64,000 bases of DNA from an uncultured Lachnospiraceae bacterium. Its GTDB lineage: Bacteria > Bacillota > Clostridia > Lachnospirales > Lachnospiraceae. The stretch's first letter is position 1; each line of letters opens with the position of its first letter. Positions 35,804-45,511 of this stretch are shown piece after piece. The position numbers and the translations under genes were made by a program. The stretch spans positions 26,379 to 90,378 of the forward strand of contig ONHZ01000066.1 in the NCBI GenBank assembly GCA_900317755.1. The letters run 5' to 3'. The notes beneath the pieces are model-generated. The model searched no databases, was not told the origin of the DNA, and was given only the letters and a program-made list of their open reading frames with translations.

Positions 35804-36886
35804 ATGGGTAGAGTTTACAATTTTTCGGCAGGACCTGCAGTCCTTCCAGAAGAGGTACTTAAAGAAGCAGCAGAAGATATGCTCGACTACAAGGGATGCG
35901 GCATGTCCGTTATGGAGATGTCACACAGGTCCAAGATGTTCGATGACATCATCAAGACTGCAGAAGCTGATTTAAGGGAATTACTTGGTATCCCTGACAA
36001 TTACTCCGTTATATTTTTACAGGGCGGTGCCACACTTCTTTTCGCCGGCATCCCTATGAACTTCCTTCATAAGAAGGCTGGCTACATTCTTACAGGCCAG
36101 TGGGCTACAAAGGCCTTCAAGGAAGCAAAGAAGCAGGGAGAGGCAGTAGAACTTGCATCTTCAAAGGACAAGACATTCTCCTACATTCCTGACTGCTCAG
36201 ATCTGCCAATCACAGATGACATGGATTATGTTTACATCTGCGAGAACAATACCATCTATGGTACAAAGTATCACACACTTCCAAATACAAAGGGCGTTCC
36301 GCTTATTTCTGATGTTTCAAGCTGCTTTCTTTCAGAGCCGATGGACGTTACAAATTATGCATTCGTATATGCAGGCGTTCAGAAGAATGTTGGACCTGCA
36401 GGAACACAGATCGCCATCGTAAGAAATGACTTCCTTACAGATGACATCAAGCCTTACACACCAGATGTCATGAACTACAAGCTTATGGCTGAGAAGGAAT
36501 CACTTCTCAATACACCTCCATGCTGGGGCATCTACATCTGCGGCCTCGTATTCAAGTGGCTCAAGAAGAACGGTGGCCTTACAGCCATGAAGGAAAAGAA
36601 CGAGAAGAAGGCAAAGCTTCTTTATGATTATCTTGATTCTTCAAAGCTCTTCAAGGGCACAGTAAGAAAAGAAGACCGTTCCATCATGAACGTTCCATTT
36701 GTAACTGGCGATGACGAACTCAATGCCAAGTTCGTTGCAGAGTCTAAGGCAGCAGGCCTTGAAAACCTCAAGGGTCACCGTACAGTCGGCGGCATGAGAG
36801 CTTCTATCTACAACGCTATGCCATACGAAGGTGTTGCAAAGCTCGTCGAATTCATGGAAGACTTCGAAAAAAAGAACCTTAAATAA
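35804..36886 (+). CDS. serC: Phosphoserine aminotransferase
   Basis: A PLP enzyme that converts 3-phosphohydroxypyruvate to phosphoserine. The product has 360 residues. Signatures are NFSAGPAVLPEEVL at the start, SHRSKMFDDI, LQGGATLLF, DVSSCFLSEP and the PLP lysine in AGVQKNVGPAGTQIAIV. AAGGAG is well placed. serA follows after 18 bases, so the two early steps of serine synthesis share a transcript. Confidence 0.95.
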   Translation: MGRVYNFSAGPAVLPEEVLKEAAEDMLDYKGCGMSVMEMSHRSKMFDDIIKTAEADLRELLGIPDNYSVIFLQGGATLLFAGIPMNFLHKKAGYILTGQWATKAFKEAKKQGEAVELASSKDKTFSYIPDCSDLPITDDMDYVYICENNTIYGTKYHTLPNTKGVPLISDVSSCFLSEPMDVTNYAFVYAGVQKNVGPAGTQIAIVRNDFLTDDIKPYTPDVMNYKLMAEKESLLNTPPCWGIYICGLVFKWLKKNGGLTAMKEKNEKKAKLLYDYLDSSKLFKGTVRKEDRSIMNVPFVTGDDELNAKFVAESKAAGLENLKGHRTVGGMRASIYNAMPYEGVAKLVEFMEDFEKKNLK

Positions 36887-36904
36887 TAAAAGGAGAAATG
36901 CAAA

Positions 36905-38068
36905 ATGTACTTATATCACTGCCTCAACAATATTTCAGACAAGGGTCTTAACAAATTTTCTACAAACTACATGGCCATCGACAACGACAAGGACGCTGAT
37001 GTCATCCTTGTACGTTCTGCAAAGATGCATGACATGGCGTTTGGCGAGAGACTGATCGCTGTTGCCCGTGCAGGCGCAGGCGTAAACAATATCCCTCTTG
37101 ACAAATTAGCTGACAAGGGTGTTGTCGTATTTAATACCCCTGGTGCAAATTCAAACGCCGTTAAGGAAATGGTGCTTTGCGGAATGCTTCTTGCAAGCCG
37201 TGACATCATCGGCGGAAATAAGTGGGTTGACGAGAATAAAGACAATCCAAACATTTCAAAGGATATGGAGAAGGCAAAGAAGCAGTTCACAGGAACTGAG
37301 CTTGAGGGTAAGTCTTTAGGCGTTATTGGTCTTGGCGCAATCGGCGTTAAGGTTGCAAATGCAGCGCTTGACCTTGGCATGAATGTATATGGCTATGATC
37401 CATACCTTTCTGTAAATGCAGCATGGAATCTTTCAAAGGATGTCCATCACGTTACTAATGCAGATGACATTTATGCAAACTGCGATTTCATTACCATCCA
37501 TGTTCCGCTTATGGATTCTACAAAGGGAATGATCAACCGCGATGCCATCGAGAAGATGAAGAAGGGCGTTATTATTCTTAATATTGCCCGTGATCTTCTT
37601 GTTGATGAGCAGGCAGTTCTTGATGGAATTGATTCTGGCAAGGTTCGCCACTACGTTTCAGATTTCCCGAATCCTACAACAGCAGGACACAAAGGCGCGA
37701 TACTTATCCCTCACCTTGGCGCTTCTACAGAAGAAGCCGAGGACAACTGCGCAGAGATGGCAGTCAAGGAAGTCATGGACTATACAGAAAATGGAAACAT
37801 CCTTCATTCTGTAAATTATCCTGACTGCGACCTTGGTATCTGCCCAACAGCTGGACGTATTGCTATCATGCACAAGAATACGAAGGGTGTCATTACCCAG
37901 TACACAAAGGTTCTTGGCGATGCAAACATCAATGTCGCTGACATGGCAAACAAGACCAAAGGTGACTTAGCATACGCTCTTCTTGATGTTGATTCAAAGG
38001 TTACTGATGACCTTGTTGCAAAGATTTCTGCAATTCCTGATGTCATCCGTGTCAGAGTTATTAAATGA
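36905..38068 (+). CDS. serA: D-3-phosphoglycerate dehydrogenase with ACT domain
   Basis: First step of serine synthesis, NAD+-dependent. The product has 387 residues: N-terminal catalytic lid (VILVRSAKMHDM), NAD domain with LGVIGLGAIGVKVA, DFITIHVPLM, NIARDLLVDEQAV (catalytic Arg) and PHLGASTEEAEDNCA (catalytic His). The C-terminal 70 residues (NTKGVITQYTKVLGDANINVADM) form an ACT domain for serine feedback. It is followed by a strong terminator. No phosphoserine phosphatase gene (serB) is recognised nearby. Confidence 0.95.
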   Translation: MYLYHCLNNISDKGLNKFSTNYMAIDNDKDADVILVRSAKMHDMAFGERLIAVARAGAGVNNIPLDKLADKGVVVFNTPGANSNAVKEMVLCGMLLASRDIIGGNKWVDENKDNPNISKDMEKAKKQFTGTELEGKSLGVIGLGAIGVKVANAALDLGMNVYGYDPYLSVNAAWNLSKDVHHVTNADDIYANCDFITIHVPLMDSTKGMINRDAIEKMKKGVIILNIARDLLVDEQAVLDGIDSGKVRHYVSDFPNPTTAGHKGAILIPHLGASTEEAEDNCAEMAVKEVMDYTENGNILHSVNYPDCDLGICPTAGRIAIMHKNTKGVITQYTKVLGDANINVADMANKTKGDLAYALLDVDSKVTDDLVAKISAIPDVIRVRVIK

Positions 38069-38162
38069 TAATTGATCAGATTGTCGATATGCTACTATTC
38101 ATTAATGATAAGGCAGAAAACATGACGATTGCAAAGAAATAAAAATCTTAGGAATTATGATT

Positions 38163-38219
38163 ATCCCGCTGGATTAATATACAAATATTCTTGTACATGA
38201 ATCCTGGCGGGATTTTTTA
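38163..38219 (+). terminator. Terminator of serC-serA
   Basis: ATCCCGC (38163-38169) pairs with GCGGGAT (38207-38213), extended by GGATT and AATCC, followed by TTTTTTAT. Confidence 0.85.
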
Positions 38220-38236
38220 TTCATTAGGAGCAAAAA

Positions 38237-39292
38237 TTGACTGATGTATTATCGCAGTCCATACTTGATAATTTCAAGGATGGCGTCGCAAAAAATTATT
38301 TGGAGAAACTGGTTCCGGGAGTCATATCTTTTATCTGGTGCGTGATCCTTGCACTGCTGGTATGGTTTATCGGTGTAAAGCTTACAAATCTTCTTCGAAA
38401 GCTCATTTCGAAGGCAATGGTAAGAAGCAATGTAGATAAAGGCGTAAGGCAGTTTACTGACAATATCGTAAAGCTGGTCTGCTATGCCTTTATGATTCTG
38501 ATCATCTTAAGGCTCTTCGGTGTCGAGACATCATCTGTTGCAGCTTTTATTGCTTCACTCGGTGTTACTGTCGGTCTGGCCCTGCAAGGCTCACTATCGA
38601 ATTTTGCAGGCGGCGTATTGATTCTTATGCTCCATCCTTTCAGGGTAGGAGATTATATCGTGGAGGATACCCATTCGAATGAGGGAACTGTAGTAGAGAT
38701 ATCTCTCTTTTACACGAAGCTAAAGACCATAGATTCTAAAATCGTCGTCGTTCCAAATGGCACATTAGCAAATGCTTCACTCACAAATGTTACTGCTGCA
38801 CCATTCAGGCAGATGGATCTTACGGTCGGAATTTCCTATGAATCAAACATCAAAAAGGCCAAGGAAATTCTTGAAAGAATTGTGCTTGAAGAGAAAAGGT
38901 CTGTTTCATCTTCTGTTGCCAATGCGAAGGCAGAGATAAAACTGGATGATCCATTCAATATGAATAAGACAATCAAACGCCAGAAAAGGTTGTTTAAGAT
39001 AAAGAAGGAACAAAAATTAAATACTGAGGCCGCACTTGAAAAATTAACTGAATTAGATAAAATTGATAAGACCAATGAGAATAATGTTCATCTTGAAAAA
39101 GATAAGGACTATTCTGTATTTGTAAAGGAACTTGCGGATTCTTCTGTAAATCTCGGACTAAGGTTTTATGTAAAGGGCGATGATTACTGGCCTGTCAGAT
39201 TTGATACGATAGAAAAGATAAAATTATTATTTGACGAAAACGGAATAGAAATACCATACAATAAACTCGATGTTAATTTGAAAAATGATTAG
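38237..39292 (+). CDS. mscS: Small-conductance mechanosensitive channel (MscS family) with insertion
   Basis: An osmotic safety channel of the cytoplasmic membrane. The product has 352 residues with three helices; the pore helix region is VAAFIASLGVTVGLALQGSLSNFAGG (about 101-127), split here for brevity, with the beta domain VGDYIVED, VVPNGTLANASLTN following. Between residues about 220 and 288 there is a highly charged, Lys-rich segment (TIKRQKRLFKIKKEQK) not expected in compact MscS, inserted just before FVKELADSSVNLGLRF of the vestibule. Start is TTG with AGGAG 6 bases upstream. No membrane partner gene is seen. Confidence 0.88.
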   Translation: MTDVLSQSILDNFKDGVAKNYLEKLVPGVISFIWCVILALLVWFIGVKLTNLLRKLISKAMVRSNVDKGVRQFTDNIVKLVCYAFMILIILRLFGVETSSVAAFIASLGVTVGLALQGSLSNFAGGVLILMLHPFRVGDYIVEDTHSNEGTVVEISLFYTKLKTIDSKIVVVPNGTLANASLTNVTAAPFRQMDLTVGISYESNIKKAKEILERIVLEEKRSVSSSVANAKAEIKLDDPFNMNKTIKRQKRLFKIKKEQKLNTEAALEKLTELDKIDKTNENNVHLEKDKDYSVFVKELADSSVNLGLRFYVKGDDYWPVRFDTIEKIKLLFDENGIEIPYNKLDVNLKND

Positions 39293-39344
39293 ATAATGCA
39301 GTATTTATCTAATGATGTTGCATCGGAAAGTAAGAGAAAATAAT

Positions 39345-40670
39345 ATGGCAGATATTAGACCATTTAGAGCTGTTAGACCACAAAGTAAATATGCAAAGGA
39401 AGTTGCTGCACTGCCTTATGATGTTGTAAGCCGTGAAGAGGCAAAGGAAGAGATAAAGAAGCATCCCTTGACTTTTCTAAAGATGGACAGACCGGAAACT
39501 TCTTTTTCTGACGATGTTCCCTATAATGATCCAAGAGTTTATCCGAAGGCTCGTGAGATATTTGAAACAGAGATGAATGATGGTGTTTATATTTCTGATG
39601 ATGCAAAGCATTATTACATATATGAGCTTACCATGGATGGAAGGGTGCAGACCGGAATTGCAGCAGTTGCTTCAGTAGATGATTATGAGAATAATGTGAT
39701 AAAGAAACATGAGAATACCCGTGCTGAGAAGGAACTTGACAGGATAAATCATGTTGATCAGATGTCTGCCCAGACAGGACCGATTTTCCTGGCCTATAGG
39801 GAGGACAGGACTATTTCGCAGATTGTTTCAGAGATAAAGGCAGAAATAGATTCACTTGAAAACAATCCGGAATGTAAAAGAGATATTCTGACCGATGATA
39901 TTTCATCGGAACGTGCTGCGCTTTTATGTGATTTCAAATCTGATGATGGAATAAGGCACAGGGTGATCAGGATAGATTCTTCTGAGGATAATATTGCGAT
40001 CCAGGAAGCCTTTAAAAATATTGATTCTATCTACATAGCAGATGGACATCACAGGGCAGCAAGTGCGGTGAAAGTTTCAAAAATGCGGAGAAAAGAGAAT
40101 CCTGATTATGCAGGAGATGAAGAATTCAACTACTTCTTATCCGTTCTTTTTCCCGACAATGAACTAAAGATTCTTTCATATAACAGAGTCGTAAAGGATC
40201 TGAATGGTTATTCTGATGATGAGTTTGTCTCAAAACTTTGTAAAAGGTTTGAGCTTCTTTCCTCAGGTGAAGGTGAGGAATTCCCTGCTGAAAAGAATGA
40301 GTTTTCAATGTACCTTCCAAATGAAAATATGCATGGTGGAACATATTATGTATTCAGATTCAGAGAAGAAGATATACCATCAGATCCTGTAGGTTCGCTT
40401 GACGTTTCACTTTTACAGAATCTTTTGTTAGATCCCATCCTTGGTATTAAGGATCCCAGAACCGATGAGAGGATTGATTTTGTTGGCGGTATACGCGGCA
40501 TGGGAGAACTCGTAAAACGCTGCCATGAGGATATGGCCGTGGCTTTTTATATGTACCCGACCTCTATTTCAGAACTTTTCAATGTGGCTGATGCACATCT
40601 TCTCATGCCGCCAAAGTCTACCTGGTTTGAACCAAAGCTGAGGAGCGGGTTGTTTATCCATTGTATTTGA
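39345..40670 (+). CDS. DUF1015 family protein
   Basis: The product has 442 residues. Recognisable family features are MADIRPFRAVRP, AALPYDVVSREEA, HENTRAEKELDRI, PIFLAYREDRT, IADGHHRAASA and HLLMPPKSTWFEPKL. The pattern HxxTxxxxxxxRI and GHHR recalls ParB/Srx-like nucleotide-binding folds used by free-serine kinases, which is family-level recollection. DUF1015 often accompanies serC and serA in Clostridia as far as I recall, and here it lies two genes downstream, so a role in serine metabolism is an inference. ATG at 39345 is chosen over 39312 because it gives the family start; its ribosome binding site is weak. Confidence 0.88.
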   Translation: MADIRPFRAVRPQSKYAKEVAALPYDVVSREEAKEEIKKHPLTFLKMDRPETSFSDDVPYNDPRVYPKAREIFETEMNDGVYISDDAKHYYIYELTMDGRVQTGIAAVASVDDYENNVIKKHENTRAEKELDRINHVDQMSAQTGPIFLAYREDRTISQIVSEIKAEIDSLENNPECKRDILTDDISSERAALLCDFKSDDGIRHRVIRIDSSEDNIAIQEAFKNIDSIYIADGHHRAASAVKVSKMRRKENPDYAGDEEFNYFLSVLFPDNELKILSYNRVVKDLNGYSDDEFVSKLCKRFELLSSGEGEEFPAEKNEFSMYLPNENMHGGTYYVFRFREEDIPSDPVGSLDVSLLQNLLLDPILGIKDPRTDERIDFVGGIRGMGELVKRCHEDMAVAFYMYPTSISELFNVADAHLLMPPKSTWFEPKLRSGLFIHCI

Positions 40671-40713
40671 GTTATTTATGATGATGAACTCGTATTAGGG
40701 TGGAGATTTTATT

Positions 40714-42546
40714 ATGTACTGTTTTCTGGCAATATTCTTACTTTCAATATTCTTATCATATAGATTAAAAGCAAAGCTTGTTGTTACTGTCCCCATGGTC
40801 TTTTCATGGTTTGTCGTAGCAGCATTTTTTCTGGCTATGCCACAAAAACTAAATGTGATGGATTATATAAGCTATGTAATTATTGCCATTGTATTTATTT
40901 CCTTTTTTGTAAGAAGCAAACACATAGATTTTCGAGCTATCCGAGATATCATTATTGATGGCAGCTTTTTAGGTCTGTTTTTTGGTATATTATTTGTTGC
41001 TTTTATGGCACGATTCAGGGTTCCAGCAAGATGGGATGATCTTGTCTGCTGGGCACTGGAGACAAAGACAATATATCTATGTAATGGATTCGCTGCGCCT
41101 GGTATGACATCAAGTATTGGCTACGCAGCATACAGGCCTGGCGTTATGATCGTCATATGGTTTTTCTGTCATCTTGTTCCCAATGCATTTCATGACCAGC
41201 TAATATATATGGGGTTTTATTCAGCATACCTTATTTTCACTGCACCATTATTTTTAATTATTCGTTTTACGAAATTCAAAGCGGTAAAATCTATTATTGC
41301 TGGAATTGGGTTTGCGGTATTATTAAGTATTATCCCAAGTATTGTCTGTAGCTTTGAATATTATGCAGTTACTTCGGAACTTCTGCAGTCTGCAGTAATT
41401 GCAGTGATGCTTATATTAATTTTTAGTACATTTAAGAAACAAATAAAAAGGAAAGAAGCAAATCTGTTATTTCTCTCATATACAATGTTTCTTTCAATTC
41501 TTAAAGACACAAGCATAATATTTATTTTTCTCATCCTTTTGCTTTCAATTATTATTTTTCTTTTTCAAAAGAAAGAGTATTGTATCAGCATTGTGACATC
41601 ACTATGTTCCTTGGCACCGTTTTTTCTTTTGACGTTGAGCTGGAACATTTTTTGTAAATATGCTTCCCGTGTGACGAATAATAACTTTACTTTTGATTCA
41701 TATATGAAGAATGCCAGTGCTTATTTCAGCGGACACCCTGCAAGTGAGGATGCGGCAGAGTATATGGCTGCTGTAAAGAAGGCTTTTCTTTCATGCTCCC
41801 TTAATGGAAATACAGGTTTTGGAATAAAGCTTGGATTCCCCGCATTAGTAATAATAATATTAATTTCACTTTTTTTATTTTATAAATTTAACATTTATCA
41901 ATGGAGTAAGAAGGAAATAATATTTATTGAGATTTTTACCTTTGCTGCTATAGTGCTGTATAGTATATCTGTTTTTGGAATGTATGTATTTTGCTTTGAG
42001 GAACCGCAGTATAAGGATGCTTCTCATATTATGATTTCATTCTCAAGGTATATCGAGCCGATGCTGCTTAGTATGACATTGTTTATTATTGGCTCATTAT
42101 TTCAAAGAATGCGAAAGGTTTATGTGTATTGTGCTGTTATTATTCTTGTAATGTTATGTGCTGATTATCCTGCATATTATGAGGGGCTTGCTTATGGAAT
42201 TACCAAGCCTGACATTAAACTTGATAACTGGTATACTTTGCAAAGAAAAGATATGATTGCAACAGATTCTAATCTCGTTTATGGTATATATGATAAAAGA
42301 ATAGATACGTCATCCATGAACATAAATGTGGTTACGTCATCTTATAATGATAATTTCCTATGTAATATGCGTTATATTATGGCACCAATTCCATTTTATG
42401 TTAGTGGATATTCAGCCGATACAGATATTAATAATTATTTTGTTAATGGAAATACCTACATATATTTCGAGGATGACGAATCTGCATCAAATTATGGACT
42501 AAAACCAAAAGTGTTATATAATAAAAAAGATTTAGGTTTAGAATGA
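40714..42546 (+). CDS. Multi-pass membrane protein, GT-C glycosyltransferase-like
   Basis: The product has 610 residues with about a dozen membrane helices. The first outer loop contains RWDDLVCWALETKTIY, similar in position and type (paired acids, Trp, Lys) to the catalytic loop of GT-C enzymes that use polyprenyl-linked sugars. The C-terminal approx. 110 residues are extracytoplasmic. Visual inspection shows the gene to be more AT-rich than its neighbours, with many ATA and TTA codons, which hints at a different origin. The sugar and acceptor are unknown. GT-C membership is a suggestion from topology and motif. Confidence 0.7.
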   Translation: MYCFLAIFLLSIFLSYRLKAKLVVTVPMVFSWFVVAAFFLAMPQKLNVMDYISYVIIAIVFISFFVRSKHIDFRAIRDIIIDGSFLGLFFGILFVAFMARFRVPARWDDLVCWALETKTIYLCNGFAAPGMTSSIGYAAYRPGVMIVIWFFCHLVPNAFHDQLIYMGFYSAYLIFTAPLFLIIRFTKFKAVKSIIAGIGFAVLLSIIPSIVCSFEYYAVTSELLQSAVIAVMLILIFSTFKKQIKRKEANLLFLSYTMFLSILKDTSIIFIFLILLLSIIIFLFQKKEYCISIVTSLCSLAPFFLLTLSWNIFCKYASRVTNNNFTFDSYMKNASAYFSGHPASEDAAEYMAAVKKAFLSCSLNGNTGFGIKLGFPALVIIILISLFLFYKFNIYQWSKKEIIFIEIFTFAAIVLYSISVFGMYVFCFEEPQYKDASHIMISFSRYIEPMLLSMTLFIIGSLFQRMRKVYVYCAVIILVMLCADYPAYYEGLAYGITKPDIKLDNWYTLQRKDMIATDSNLVYGIYDKRIDTSSMNINVVTSSYNDNFLCNMRYIMAPIPFYVSGYSADTDINNYFVNGNTYIYFEDDESASNYGLKPKVLYNKKDLGLE

Positions 42547-42564
42547 CTTTATAGGAGAGAAAAT

Positions 42565-45477
42565 ATGAACAATATTCCTGAAAGCTATGAACTTTTGAAA
42601 ACAGAAAGTCTTACAGATATTCATTCTACAGGCTCTATCTTAAGACACTCAAAGACAGGGGCAAGAGTTGTCTGCATAGAAAATGATGATGAAAACAAGG
42701 TCTTTTATATAGGCTTCAGGACTCCTGTTTACAATTCAACAGGCGTTCCACATATTATCGAGCATTCAGTGCTCTGCGGTTCTGATAAATACCAGCTCAA
42801 GGATCCGTTTGTAGAACTCGCAAAGGGCTCTATGAATACATTCCTGAATGCGATTACTTATCCTGACAAGACGGTTTATCCTATTGCAAGCACGAATGAC
42901 AAGGATTTCAAAAATCTCATGGATGTCTACCTTGATGCCGTATTTCACCCGAACATTTACCATCATGAGGAAATATTCAAGCAGGAGGGCTGGCACTACG
43001 AACTCAAGGACAAGGACGATGAGCTGAAGATTAATGGTGTCGTTTATAATGAAATGAAAGGCGCATTTTCATCTCCTGATGACCTGATGGACAGGGCAAT
43101 TTATACTTCGCTTTTCCCGAATACTACCTATCACTATGAGTCAGGCGGCGATCCTAAGGACATTCCGACTCTTTCCTATCAGACATTCCTGAATTTCCAC
43201 AGGAAATTTTATCATCCTTCAAATTCCTACATTTACCTCTATGGTAATATGGACATGTTTGAGAGGCTTTCATATATTGATAAGGCATATCTCTCAAAAT
43301 ACGATGAGAAAAAGGTCGATTCAGAAGTCCTGACGCAGAATCCATTCACTGGTGAAAAGGTAATGGTCAAGGAATATCCAGTTTCTTCTGATGAGAGCAC
43401 GGAGAGAAAGACCTACCTTTCATACAATAAAGTCGTTGGCAATACGCTTAATCCTGAAACATACTATGCATTTCAGGTTCTTGACCAGGTACTATTAAAT
43501 GCCCCAGGTGCTCCAATAAGGAAGGCTCTGGAAGAGGCAGGAATTGCAGACGAGGTCCTTGGCGGGTATGACTCTACCTTAAAGCAGCCTATTTTCTCAG
43601 TCCAGCTCAAGGGCTCAGACGAAAAATACATGTGGCGCTTTACCAAAATCGTAAATCATGTACTTGAAGATCTTGCAGAAAATGGACTTGACAAGAAGGC
43701 ACTTCTTGGAACGATCAATGTCATGCAGTTCAGGTTCAGGGAGGCAGATTTTGGAAACTTCCCGAAGGGACTCATCTATGGTCTCGATATGCTTGAAAGC
43801 TGGCTCTATGATGCTGACAAGCCATTTTCAAATCTCTATGGCATTAAAGTTTTAAATACATTAAAGGGCAGGATTAATTCCGGATATTTTGAAGAATTAA
43901 TCTGGAAATATTTCCTTGAAAATACGCACGGCTCTATAGTTGTCATAAAGCCACATCCTGGTCTTCAAACTGAACGTGATAATGAGCTGAAGGCATCACT
44001 TCAGAATAAGAAGGATTCTTTCTCTGACGAAGAAATACAGAAGATCATTGACGATACAAAAGCCCTTCGTGAATATCAGGAAACACCTGAGACAGAAGAG
44101 GCTCTTGAGTCACTTCCGATGTTAAGCCGTTCTGATCTTCGCAGAAATATTAAGCCTTTCAAGAATAAAGAATACGATATTGATGGCATCAAATTTATTC
44201 ACCATGATATTTTTACAAACGGTATTAATTATTTTGATGCGCTTTATGATATTACAGATTTTGATCCGGATGAATATTCTGCAATTTCGCTTTTCTCAAA
44301 GTGCCTCGGACTTGTAGACACACAGGAAAGGTCATACGCCGATTTTTCGAAGGATGTATTCCTCTATACAGGTGGAATCAATTCTGACGTAAAGACACAG
44401 ACCGTAAAGCAGGACGGCACATACAAAGTTTTTTTCTCTGTATCGTCAAAATATTTATATGAATATTCTGAAAAGGTAGAAAAGCTTGTAGAAGAATTGA
44501 TTTTAAAACCTGATTTTTCAGATGAGGGAAGGCTGCTTGATCTCGTAAAGCAGGAAGCAAGCTCAATGCAGGAGAGGCTTGTCTCTGCAGGACACAATTC
44601 TGCAGTGTTAAGAGCTGATTCATATTTTTCAGAAAAGTCTTATGTAAATGATCTGCTTAATGGAATAGGATATTATGAATTTCTGAAAAGCATTATCAAG
44701 GATTCAGATAAGAAGATACCTGAAATTAAGAAAATGTTTGAAGGCTTCGTAAAGGAAATATTCAGACAGGATAATCTCTTAGTGAGCTCAACAGGCGAAG
44801 AAATCGTCGTTTCTTCGATGAAGAAAAGTCTACCTGTATTCAAGACAAAACTTTCAGATGCAAAGCATACGCCTTCAAAAAAGAAGATTAAGCTCACACA
44901 GAAGAATGAGGGCATAAAGACTGCTTCCCAGGTACAGTTTGTCTGTCGAGCTGGTAATTTTAAGGATAAAGGCTTTGCGTTCAATGGTTCTATGGAAATA
45001 CTTAGGACTATTCTTTCCTATGAATATTTCTGGCAGAACTTAAGAGTTCAGGGCGGTGCATACGGCTGTATGTCGAATTTTACAAGAGACGGAAATATAT
45101 CCTTCGTTTCTTACCGTGATCCACACCTTAAGAGGACAAATGAAGTATTCGAAAAGACCGTCGACTACCTGAAGAATTTCGACATCTCAGATCGTGACAT
45201 GACGAAGTACATCATAGGAACCATCGGCATGATTGATGTTCCGAAGCCCCCGGCACAGGAAGGCCAGAGATGCCTCCGCCATTATCTTTCAGATGTCACA
45301 GATGAAGAAGTCCAGAAGACACGTGACCAGATTCTTGACGCCACCCAGGACGACATCAAAGCCCTCGCCGCACCGGTCAAGGCCATCATCGACCAGAACA
45401 ACATCTGCGTCATCGGGAATGAGGAGAAGGTGGAGAGCGAGAAGGAGCTCTTCAAGAATGTGGAGTCACTTTCTTAA
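42565..45477 (+). CDS. M16C metallopeptidase (presequence-protease type)
   Basis: A zinc peptidase of 970 residues, the full length of the M16C clamshell with four related domains. The inverted zinc motif is HIIEHSVLCGS (HxxEH, with catalytic Glu), and the distal Glu is in EMKGAFSSPDDL. The inner helix EALESLP... separates the halves, and the C-terminal half has RVQGGAYGCMSNF. Bacterial members degrade short unstructured peptides in the cytoplasm; no signal peptide is present. The last about 40 codons are notably GC-rich compared with the rest. Ribosome binding by AGGAGA. Confidence 0.93.
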   Translation: MNNIPESYELLKTESLTDIHSTGSILRHSKTGARVVCIENDDENKVFYIGFRTPVYNSTGVPHIIEHSVLCGSDKYQLKDPFVELAKGSMNTFLNAITYPDKTVYPIASTNDKDFKNLMDVYLDAVFHPNIYHHEEIFKQEGWHYELKDKDDELKINGVVYNEMKGAFSSPDDLMDRAIYTSLFPNTTYHYESGGDPKDIPTLSYQTFLNFHRKFYHPSNSYIYLYGNMDMFERLSYIDKAYLSKYDEKKVDSEVLTQNPFTGEKVMVKEYPVSSDESTERKTYLSYNKVVGNTLNPETYYAFQVLDQVLLNAPGAPIRKALEEAGIADEVLGGYDSTLKQPIFSVQLKGSDEKYMWRFTKIVNHVLEDLAENGLDKKALLGTINVMQFRFREADFGNFPKGLIYGLDMLESWLYDADKPFSNLYGIKVLNTLKGRINSGYFEELIWKYFLENTHGSIVVIKPHPGLQTERDNELKASLQNKKDSFSDEEIQKIIDDTKALREYQETPETEEALESLPMLSRSDLRRNIKPFKNKEYDIDGIKFIHHDIFTNGINYFDALYDITDFDPDEYSAISLFSKCLGLVDTQERSYADFSKDVFLYTGGINSDVKTQTVKQDGTYKVFFSVSSKYLYEYSEKVEKLVEELILKPDFSDEGRLLDLVKQEASSMQERLVSAGHNSAVLRADSYFSEKSYVNDLLNGIGYYEFLKSIIKDSDKKIPEIKKMFEGFVKEIFRQDNLLVSSTGEEIVVSSMKKSLPVFKTKLSDAKHTPSKKKIKLTQKNEGIKTASQVQFVCRAGNFKDKGFAFNGSMEILRTILSYEYFWQNLRVQGGAYGCMSNFTRDGNISFVSYRDPHLKRTNEVFEKTVDYLKNFDISDRDMTKYIIGTIGMIDVPKPPAQEGQRCLRHYLSDVTDEEVQKTRDQILDATQDDIKALAAPVKAIIDQNNICVIGNEEKVESEKELFKNVESLS

Positions 45478-45511
45478 ATTTGCGACGTGAGTTTAGGGAT
45501 AGAAAAAAGTT

